Positions 1-4,392 of a DNA stretch of 7,143 bases are shown here, in pieces; the stretch's first letter is position 1; the number at the start of each line of letters is the position of its first letter. Below the pieces are notes generated by a model. It was not told the DNA's origin. It saw only the letters and a program-made list of their open reading frames with translations, and made no database searches. The stretch is from Oscillospiraceae bacterium (lineage in GTDB: Bacteria; Bacillota; Clostridia; Oscillospirales; Ruminococcaceae): positions 1 through 7,143 of the forward strand of contig JAISLG010000056.1 in assembly GCA_031260615.1 (NCBI GenBank). The letters run 5' to 3'. Position numbers and translations under genes: made by a program.

Positions 1-39
1 CATTATCGCGCCGAGGATTATGACAGGTTTGTATTTCAT
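1..39 (-). CDS. 5' end of an unidentified gene downstream of Uma2-1 (partial)
   Basis: An ATG (37-39) lies directly after the TAA stop of Uma2-1 with no gap, and the frame stays open to the window edge, giving MKYKPVIILGAIM. A short charged start followed by a hydrophobic run resembles the beginning of a signal peptide or membrane anchor, but only 13 codons are visible. A weak purine-rich stretch (GAGTGG) in the last codons of Uma2-1 could serve as ribosome binding site. The position suggests translational coupling as the last gene of unit B. It could be chance, since no family can be recognised from so little. Confidence 0.4.
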   Translation of the reverse strand, partial: MKYKPVIILGAIM

Positions 40-645
40 TTATAACCACTCAAATATATCTTTTAAGTCGAAAATAAGTTCGTCGCCGTAATATTTTGTT
101 TTTATGCTGGTGATATAATCGGGGTCGTCGGGTTTGATATACGGGGAATTTGGTATTTGATACACTGCGTCGATAACAAACTCGCCGTCCTCGTTGTACC
201 ACACGGTTATTTTTTTATCGAGCGGGTGGACAGTCCAATATTCGGGGATACCGAGTTGCGCGTATTTGACACGTTTTTTATTGAGGTCGATTTTTTCGGT
301 AGAGGGGGAGATAACCTCGACTACGAGTTCGGGAACGCCGTGGTAATGACTGCCGTCCAAGTTGTTTTTATCGCTGACAAGGACTACATCGGGGAGTGCT
401 TCACATTCATCGTCAACATCAATAAGCAAGCCGTTTTCAAATACTCTGTCGTCGAGATTGTTAAGGCGAATATACCACCGTATAACCATATAAATCGCGC
501 CCGCAACCGAGTTGTGAAACCACTTAGCAATAGCCACTTCGACCTCCGCCCCGTCAATTATCTCAAACTTCTTGTCCTCATCAAACCCGTGTGCCGTGGT
601 GAAGATTAACTTGTTGTCAAGTTCTGCTGTGATTTCTTGCGGCAT
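40..645 (-). CDS. Uma2 family (DUF820) PD-(D/E)XK nuclease-like protein, copy 1
   Basis: A 201-aa protein of the Uma2/DUF820 family, which has a predicted PD-(D/E)XK endonuclease fold; the cellular role is not established. Family landmarks in order: FEIIDG with E28, FHN with H44, PD with D86, PELVVEV with E110, SPST, then K124 and Y128 in the following helix, and GIPEYW (132-137). E28, D86, E110 and K124 are the likely metal-site residues. The length is usual for the family. The start ATG is preceded by AGAGG eight bases upstream, in a leader shared with copies 2 and 3. It is the most diverged copy: the EPEPD motif reads EALPD (82-86), and residues 46-80 differ strongly from the others. It is the last Uma2 gene of unit B, 18 bp after copy 2. 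Family assignment is firm; nuclease activity is inferred. Confidence 0.93.
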   Translation of the reverse strand: MPQEITAELDNKLIFTTAHGFDEDKKFEIIDGAEVEVAIAKWFHNSVAGAIYMVIRWYIRLNNLDDRVFENGLLIDVDDECEALPDVVLVSDKNNLDGSHYHGVPELVVEVISPSTEKIDLNKKRVKYAQLGIPEYWTVHPLDKKITVWYNEDGEFVIDAVYQIPNSPYIKPDDPDYITSIKTKYYGDELIFDLKDIFEWL

Positions 646-672
646 ATTACATACCTCTCAATATTATATCCC
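581..672 (-). repeat. Leader and 5'-end repeat block, copy 1
   Basis: These 92 bp contain the last codons of Uma2-2, the 18-bp intergenic spacer with the AGAGG site, and the first roughly 22 codons of Uma2-1. They match 1211-1302 at all but three positions, whereas the remainder of the two genes is far more diverged. This shows duplication of, or conversion across, a gene junction. Confidence 0.85.
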
Positions 673-1275
673 TCTGAATATTTTCGCTAAGTCAAGGGTA
701 AGCCTATCACCGTAATACCGCGTTTGTATTTTAGTGAGATACTCCCCCGTGTCTGTAAATTTCGGGTTTTCGGGCGGCAACTGATATACCGCCTCCACAT
801 TATATTCGCCGTCCTCGTTGTACCAGACAGTTATTTTTTTATCAATGGGGTTGATTGTCCAATACTCGGGGATACCGAGTTTTGCGTACATTTTCCGTTT
901 GTCATTCAGGTCAATTTTTTCAGTGGACGGCGATGCAACTTCAACTACTAATTCAGGCACTCCGCGATACACTCCGCCGTCTAATTTCGACTTGTCGCTT
1001 ATCAGTATAATGTCGGGTTCGGGTTCGCTTTTGTCGTCAACATACACGGCTATACCGTCTACATACACATCGTCATTTTCGTCTAATTCGTTATCCCATA
1101 TAAATTGCGTAAGAAATATATAAATCGCGCCCGCAATTTTGTTGTGAAACCACATTGGTTTAGCCACTTCGACCTCCACGCCGTTAATGAGTTCATATCG
1201 TCTGTCCTCCTCAAACCCGTGTGTCGTGGTGAAGATTAACTTATTGTCAAGTTCGGCTGTGATTTCTTGCGGCAT
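664..1275 (-). CDS. Uma2 family (DUF820) PD-(D/E)XK nuclease-like protein, copy 2
   Basis: A 203-aa Uma2/DUF820 protein with predicted restriction-endonuclease-like fold. The putative catalytic set is complete: E28 (YELING), H44 (WFHN), D88 in SEPEPD, E112 in PELVVEV, and K126 with Y130 after SPST, then GIPEYW. A two-residue insertion before the core (DENDD, 65-69) shifts numbering relative to the other copies. The core (about 84-142) is almost the same as in copy 3, at both protein and DNA level. Near the C-terminus it carries PPENPK...TGEYLTKIQTRYYGD, a form shared with copy 4 rather than with its neighbours. The start has AGAGG eight bases upstream, in a spacer identical to that of copy 1. 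It is the middle Uma2 gene of unit B. Substrate and role are unknown. Confidence 0.95.
   Translation of the reverse strand: MPQEITAELDNKLIFTTTHGFEEDRRYELINGVEVEVAKPMWFHNKIAGAIYIFLTQFIWDNELDENDDVYVDGIAVYVDDKSEPEPDIILISDKSKLDGGVYRGVPELVVEVASPSTEKIDLNDKRKMYAKLGIPEYWTINPIDKKITVWYNEDGEYNVEAVYQLPPENPKFTDTGEYLTKIQTRYYGDRLTLDLAKIFRGI
854..1029 (-). repeat. Core repeat block, Uma2-2 copy
   Basis: A 176-bp stretch encoding the D...EVE...K catalytic core aligns without gaps to 1487-1662 in Uma2-3, with about ten mismatches (roughly 94% identity by eye). A shorter part recurs in Uma2-4 (3301-3341 against 1589-1629, two mismatches). Flanking gene segments are much less alike. Confidence 0.85.
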
Positions 1276-1302
1276 ATTACATACCTCTCAATATTATATC
1301 CC
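1211..1302 (-). repeat. Leader and 5'-end repeat block, copy 2
   Basis: This is the partner of 581-672 (three mismatches in 92 bp). It spans the end of Uma2-3, the 18-bp spacer with AGAGG, and the start of Uma2-2. The 18-bp spacer 1276-1293 is identical to 646-663. Within the coding part the similarity to Uma2-3 runs further, 1181-1290 against 1808-1917 with four mismatches in 110 bp. Confidence 0.85.
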
Positions 1303-1902
1303 CTTGAAAATGCTGTACAAATCAAGTGTGAGCCTATCCCCGTAATACCGTGTCTGTATTTTGGTAATATAATCGGGGTCGTCCGCGCTGACCCTTGCTT
1401 CTACGGGGGGGAGTTGATACACTGCGCTTGCGTTTAATTCACCGTTATCATACAACCAAACTGTTATCTGCTTTGCTATGGGGTTGATTGTCCAATACTC
1501 GGGGATACCGAGTTTAGCGTACATTTTCCGTTTCTCGTTGAGGTCATATTTTTCAGTGGACGGCGATGCAACTTCAACAACTAATTCAGGCACTCCGCGA
1601 TACACTCCGCCGTCTAATTTCGATTTGTCGCTTATCAGTACAATATCGGGTTCGGGTTCGCTCCCGTCCTCCACATACACGGCTATGCCGTCTACAAATA
1701 CATCGTCGTCTAAATCGTTGTCGTCAATAAACGCCAACAATAACGTATAAATACGCCCCGCAATTTTGTTGTGAAACCATACAGGTTTAGGCACTTCGAC
1801 CTCCAAGCCGTTAAGGAGTTCATATCGTCTGTCCTCCTTAAACCCGTGTGTCGTGGTGAAGATTAACTTGTTGTTAAGTTCGGCTGTGATTTCTTGCGGC
1901 AT
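1294..1902 (-). CDS. Uma2 family (DUF820) PD-(D/E)XK nuclease-like protein, copy 3
   Basis: A 202-aa Uma2/DUF820 protein and the first gene of unit B. Putative active-site residues are all present: E28 (YELLNG), H44 (WFHN), D86 in SEPEPD, E110 in PELVVEV, K124 and Y128, followed by GIPEYW. The core is nearly identical to copy 2, but the C-terminal segment is of the DDPDYITKIQTRYYGD type found in copies 1 and 5. The start is set by AGAGG at 1911-1915, eight bases upstream of ATG, and the promoter at 1927-1954 predicts a very short leader of under 20 nt. The 102-bp gap to the Sel1 gene holds this promoter and a hairpin. Predicted nuclease fold; the biological role is not known. Confidence 0.95.
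   Translation of the reverse strand: MPQEITAELNNKLIFTTTHGFKEDRRYELLNGLEVEVPKPVWFHNKIAGRIYTLLLAFIDDNDLDDDVFVDGIAVYVEDGSEPEPDIVLISDKSKLDGGVYRGVPELVVEVASPSTEKYDLNEKRKMYAKLGIPEYWTINPIAKQITVWLYDNGELNASAVYQLPPVEARVSADDPDYITKIQTRYYGDRLTLDLYSIFKGI
1487..1662 (-). repeat. Core repeat block, Uma2-3 copy
   Basis: This is the gap-free partner of 854-1029 in Uma2-2, covering residues from just before SEPEPD to past GIPEYW. Differences are few and mostly at third codon positions, with one cluster around the DLNEKRK helix. Confidence 0.85.
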
Positions 1903-1917
1903 ATTACATACCTCTCA
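1838..1917 (-). repeat. Leader and 5'-end repeat block, copy 3
   Basis: This is the third copy of the block that starts Uma2-1 and Uma2-2. It includes the first codons and the AGAGG leader, and ends at 1917, where the promoter region of unit B begins instead of another Uma2 3' end. The break marks where the tandem duplication stops. Confidence 0.8.
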
Positions 1918-1926
1918 TTACTACCA

Positions 1927-1954
1927 ATTATATATAAAAATATAATTTTGTAAA
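1927..1954 (-). promoter_or_regulatory. Sigma-A type promoter of unit B (Uma2-3, -2, -1)
   Basis: On the minus strand TTTACA (1954-1949) and a perfect TATAAT (1932-1927) are separated by 16 nt. The expected start of transcription is near 1920, leaving about 18 nt before the ATG of Uma2-3, just enough for the AGAGG site. The -35 box begins only two bases beyond the upstream hairpin. Confidence 0.75.
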
Positions 1955-1956
1955 CA

Positions 1957-1982
1957 CACCACACAATAATCTTTGTGTGGTG
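1957..1982 (-). terminator. Hairpin after the Sel1 gene, probable terminator of unit A
   Basis: A perfect 10-bp inverted repeat (CACCACACAA / TTGTGTGGTG) with a 6-nt loop lies 22 bp past the Sel1 stop. On the minus strand it is followed by TGTTTAC and an A/T-rich stretch, a poor but possible U-tract. It may terminate unit A. Its closeness to the next promoter also allows a protein-binding role there. Confidence 0.5.
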
Positions 1983-2004
1983 CGTATTACCCTTAGTCGG
2001 CTGT

Positions 2005-2985
2005 TTAATTAAACACGCGTTTCCGTCCGAGTTTAACCATAGCGTTAAAGTGTTCTTGGTCGGCGGCGAGGGTAAGATATTTTTTTGCCGTGAACGGGTT
2101 CTCGGCAGTGCCGAGTCCTTTCTCAGCCATTAACCCGAACTGATACTGCGCCTCCGCATCGCCGTTATCCGCCGCACGCTTGTACAATTTCGCCGCCTCT
2201 TTGTAATCCCTCGGAACTTCACCTTTCCCGTAGTAGTATATCTCCGCCGCTGTTACCAACGCGTTCAGATTCCCTTTTCGCCCGAGGTCGAGGTAAATAA
2301 GCAATGCGGAACGGACATCTTGCGGCGTACCGCGCCCGTCCATATACAAATCGGCAAGATTAAGCCTGTCATTTTCTAAATTTTTGTTGTCGGCAATGTC
2401 CGCTAATCGCACGGCGATTTGGAATGCCGCTTCGAGGTTTTTGGGAACTCCGCGACCGCTCGAATATATGAATCCGAGTGCGGACAAAGACAGTAAATGC
2501 CCTTTGTCGGCGGATACCGTGTACCATTTTACGGCTTCCGCGCCGTCCGCCTTTGCAACCTTGCCGTTTTCGTAGATACGCCCGAGCGAATAACAAGAAT
2601 CTATATCTCCCGTTTCCGCTCCGAGTTTGTACCATTTCGTTGCCTCGACATAATCCGCTTTGGTTGATAACAACCCCATTTCATACAGGCTGCCGAGTTT
2701 CTTATACGCGACAGGGTATTTTAACTCCGCGGCGGCAAGGTATTGCGCGAGTGCCGCATCGTAATCTTTCTTTGTTCCCACGCCGTATTGGTAGCAATCG
2801 CCGAGTCCGACCATACCGATTGCGTTACCGCCGCTTGCCGATACGGTGTACCACTTGAATGCCTTTTTTAAGTCATTCGTGTCCTGATAGTACGCGGCGA
2901 GTAACCGCGCGGATTTCGCGTTGCCCGTTTTAGCAGACGCGAGTAAGTCTTTGAGTTCTTGCTTTTCCATAAGTTGTTTTTGCAT
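2005..2985 (-). CDS. Sel1-like repeat protein
   Basis: A 326-aa protein built almost wholly of Sel1-like (TPR-related) repeats of about 36 residues with the pattern LGxxYxxGxG...DxxxAxxWYxxAAxxG. About eight units can be traced, roughly at 24-54, 55-90, 91-126, 127-162, 163-203, 204-239, 240-275 and 276-312. Clear examples are LGDCYQYGVGTKKDY (61-75) and FGLMAEKGLGTAENP (283-297). No signal peptide or membrane segment is visible, so it is probably a cytoplasmic protein-protein interaction scaffold. It lies 23 bp after Uma2-4 in the same direction, hence probably co-transcribed. The start at 2985 has GAGG only two bases away, which is unusually close; the alternative ATG at 2970 has it 17 bases away. 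Partner unknown. Confidence 0.92.
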   Translation of the reverse strand: MQKQLMEKQELKDLLASAKTGNAKSARLLAAYYQDTNDLKKAFKWYTVSASGGNAIGMVGLGDCYQYGVGTKKDYDAALAQYLAAAELKYPVAYKKLGSLYEMGLLSTKADYVEATKWYKLGAETGDIDSCYSLGRIYENGKVAKADGAEAVKWYTVSADKGHLLSLSALGFIYSSGRGVPKNLEAAFQIAVRLADIADNKNLENDRLNLADLYMDGRGTPQDVRSALLIYLDLGRKGNLNALVTAAEIYYYGKGEVPRDYKEAAKLYKRAADNGDAEAQYQFGLMAEKGLGTAENPFTAKKYLTLAADQEHFNAMVKLGRKRVFN

Positions 2986-3008
2986 TACCTCGTTTATGTG
3001 GTTTTTAT

Positions 3009-3614
3009 TTATATATCATAGAATATTTCATACAGGTCGAGGGTGAGTTTGTCGCCGTAATATCGGGTTTGTATTTGGGTGAGGTATTCCCCCTCGTCTG
3101 TTAATTTAGGGTTTTCGGGGGGAAGTTGATACACCGCGTTCACTTTGAAAACACCGCTCACGTTATACCACGCAGTTATTATTTTTTCAACGGGTTGTAT
3201 AGTCCAATACTCTGGCACGCCGAGTTTAGCATACATTTCTGATTTCTCGTTAAGGTCACGCCGTATCGTTGACGGCGAGGTAACTTCAACAACAAGTTCA
3301 GGCACTCCGCGATAAACTCCGCCGTCTAATTTCGATTTATCTTCTATGAGCACAAGGTCGGGTTCGGGTTCACTTTCTTCGTCAACATAAACGGCTATCC
3401 CGTCAAGCATTACCTTGTTTTTTAGTTTGTTCTGTTTTATAAAGTTACTGAGAATATTACAAATCGCAACCAACACAAAATTGTGAAACCATTTCGGTTT
3501 TGCCACTTCGACCTCCACCCCGTTTATTAACTCAAAATCTCTGTCCTCCCCGTGTGTCGTTGTAATAATCAAACGGTTGTCAAGTTCTTCTGTGATTTCA
3601 ATCTCTTGCGGCAT
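3009..3614 (-). CDS. Uma2 family (DUF820) PD-(D/E)XK nuclease-like protein, copy 4
   Basis: A 201-aa Uma2/DUF820 protein. Putative catalytic residues are kept: E28 (FELING), H44 (WFHN), D86 in SEPEPD, E110 in PELVVEV, and K124 with Y128; GVPEYW replaces GIPEYW. It is a visible mosaic: the first 40 codons are almost identical in DNA to copy 5, the core resembles copies 2 and 3, and the C-terminal PPENPK...EGEYLTQIQTRYYGD resembles copy 2. In the variable helix the AGxIY of its paralogs reads LVAIC (48-52). I chose ATG 3614 because it has AGAGG eight bases upstream and gives the same MPQEI start as every paralog; a TTG at 3647 would extend the frame into copy 5. It follows copy 5 after 20 bp. 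Confidence 0.94.
   Translation of the reverse strand: MPQEIEITEELDNRLIITTTHGEDRDFELINGVEVEVAKPKWFHNFVLVAICNILSNFIKQNKLKNKVMLDGIAVYVDEESEPEPDLVLIEDKSKLDGGVYRGVPELVVEVTSPSTIRRDLNEKSEMYAKLGVPEYWTIQPVEKIITAWYNVSGVFKVNAVYQLPPENPKLTDEGEYLTQIQTRYYGDKLTLDLYEIFYDI
3493..3614 (-). repeat. 5'-end repeat block of Uma2-4
   Basis: The first 122 bp of the gene match the first 122 bp of Uma2-5 (4125-4246) at all but three positions, without gaps. Similarity falls sharply just beyond codon 41. This is a recent conversion or duplication tract. Confidence 0.88.
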
Positions 3615-3622
3615 ATTAAACA

Positions 3623-3627
3623 CCTCT
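3623..3627 (-). promoter_or_regulatory. Ribosome binding site fixing the start of Uma2-4
   Basis: AGAGG on the minus strand lies eight bases before ATG 3614, at the same spacing as in copies 1-3. It supports this start over the in-frame TTG at 3647. Confidence 0.75.
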
Positions 3628-3634
3628 ACTATTA

Positions 3635-4246
3635 TCATTTCACCCAAGTAAATATATCCTCTAAATCAAGAGTGAGCCTGTCACCATAATACCGTGTTTC
3701 TATTTTCGTAATATAATCGGGGTCGTTCGGTTTTATAAAACGGCTTACAGGCGGCAACTGATAAACCCCGTTTACATTAAACTTGCCGTCCTCGTTGTAC
3801 CAAACGGTAATCCGCTTTTCAAGCGGTTGAATTGTACAATATTCGGGAATACCGTGTTTCGCGTACATTTCCCGTTTTTCGTTGAGGTCTTGCCTTGTCG
3901 TGGACGGTGACGCAACCTCAACAACAAGTTCAGGTACACCGTAATAACACCCGATATTCGCATCGGCATCATCGCTTATCAATATAAGGTCGGGGTCAAA
4001 ATGGTTTACCTCGTCAATGCAAAGTGTTACGCCGTCAACAATAACCCTATCCGTAAGTTTGTTCTTTAATATAAACCAACACAGCAAATTATAAATCATA
4101 CCCGCGACATAGTTATGAAACAACTTCGGTTTTGCCACTTCGACCTCCACCCCGTTTATTAACTCAAAATCCCTGCCCTCCCCGTGTGTCGTTGTGATAA
4201 TCAAACGGTTGTCAAGTTCTTCTGTGATTTCAATCTCTTGCGGCAT
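3635..4246 (-). CDS. Uma2 family (DUF820) PD-(D/E)XK nuclease-like protein, copy 5
   Basis: A 203-aa Uma2/DUF820 protein and the first gene of unit A. E28 (FELING), H44 (LFHN), D86 (DPD), E110 (PELVVEV) and K124 with Y128 are present. Departures from its paralogs: NHFDPD instead of SEPEPD, a DADANIGCYYGVP loop in place of SKLDGGVYRGVP, and Cys instead of the family's Trp in GIPEYW (C137). The C-terminal part is of the NDPDYITKIETRYYGD type. The ribosome binding site is AGGGGG nine bases upstream, unlike the AGAGG leader of the other four copies. A promoter lies at 4279-4306. The start ATG gives the MPQEIEITEELDN opening shared with copy 4. Family certain; function inferred only as nuclease-like. 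Confidence 0.94.
   Translation of the reverse strand: MPQEIEITEELDNRLIITTTHGEGRDFELINGVEVEVAKPKLFHNYVAGMIYNLLCWFILKNKLTDRVIVDGVTLCIDEVNHFDPDLILISDDADANIGCYYGVPELVVEVASPSTTRQDLNEKREMYAKHGIPEYCTIQPLEKRITVWYNEDGKFNVNGVYQLPPVSRFIKPNDPDYITKIETRYYGDRLTLDLEDIFTWVK
4125..4246 (-). repeat. 5'-end repeat block of Uma2-5
   Basis: This is the partner of 3493-3614 (three mismatches in 122 bp, of which one changes an amino acid: Gly for Asp at residue 24). The match starts at the ATG and does not include the upstream leader. Confidence 0.88.
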
Positions 4247-4255
4247 AATCCCACG

Positions 4256-4261
4256 CCCCCT
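4256..4261 (-). promoter_or_regulatory. Atypical ribosome binding site of Uma2-5
   Basis: AGGGGG on the minus strand lies nine bases before the ATG and is the only plausible site. It differs from the AGAGG leader of the other Uma2 copies, so the first gene of unit A has a separate leader history. Confidence 0.5.
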
Positions 4262-4278
4262 GTATATTTAACATACAT

Positions 4279-4306
4279 ATTATATCTGGAAACGACTTCT
4301 TGTAAA
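4279..4306 (-). promoter_or_regulatory. Sigma-A type promoter of unit A (Uma2-5, Uma2-4, Sel1)
   Basis: On the minus strand TTTACA (4306-4301), 16 nt, then TATAAT (4284-4279). The predicted transcription start is near 4272, with a leader of about 25 nt. The box sequences and spacing equal those of the unit B promoter, although the spacer sequences differ. It is divergent from the PEPCK promoter, with 22 bp between the two -35 boxes. Confidence 0.75.
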
Positions 4307-4328
4307 TATATTTTTTCATAAACCGATA

Positions 4329-4357
4329 TTGCAAAATTGTATATACTCGTATATAAT
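4329..4357 (+). promoter_or_regulatory. Sigma-A type promoter of the PEPCK gene
   Basis: TTGCAA (4329-4334), 17 nt, then a perfect TATAAT (4352-4357). Transcription should start near 4364, about 29 nt before the ATG. AAGGAG at 4378-4383, nine bases before the ATG, is a strong ribosome binding site. Confidence 0.8.
4340..4355. promoter_or_regulatory. Palindrome inside the PEPCK promoter, possible operator
   Basis: TATATAC-TC-GTATATA is a perfect 7-bp inverted repeat with a 2-bp centre. It fills most of the -35/-10 spacer and enters the -10 box, so a repressor bound here would block RNA polymerase. The A/T-rich composition makes a chance palindrome possible; no regulator is identified. Confidence 0.4.
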
Positions 4358-4392
4358 TAAAAACATTAAACTATATTAAGGAGTATATAACT

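Noticed and set aside
157..1750. Several plus-strand open frames opposite Uma2 copies 1-3
   Set aside because: They recur at equivalent places because the paralogs share sequence; none has a ribosome binding site or a recognisable domain.
40..1917. Regularly repeated blocks as a CRISPR-like array
   Set aside because: The repeats are about 80-110 bp, spaced by whole genes and located in coding sequence; they are gene duplications.
3615..3647. TTG start at 3647 for Uma2-4, adding 11 residues
   Set aside because: It overlaps the end of Uma2-5, would be a rare start, and would run through the AGAGG site that serves ATG 3614; all paralogs begin MPQEI.
40..4246. Restriction-modification system
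   Set aside because: Nuclease-like folds alone do not suffice: no methyltransferase or specificity subunit is visible, and Uma2 proteins are not established restriction enzymes.
4247..4392. Riboswitch or small RNA in the divergent intergenic region
   Set aside because: The predicted leaders on both sides are under 30 nt, leaving no room for a structured regulatory RNA, and no tRNA-like or known riboswitch fold was seen.
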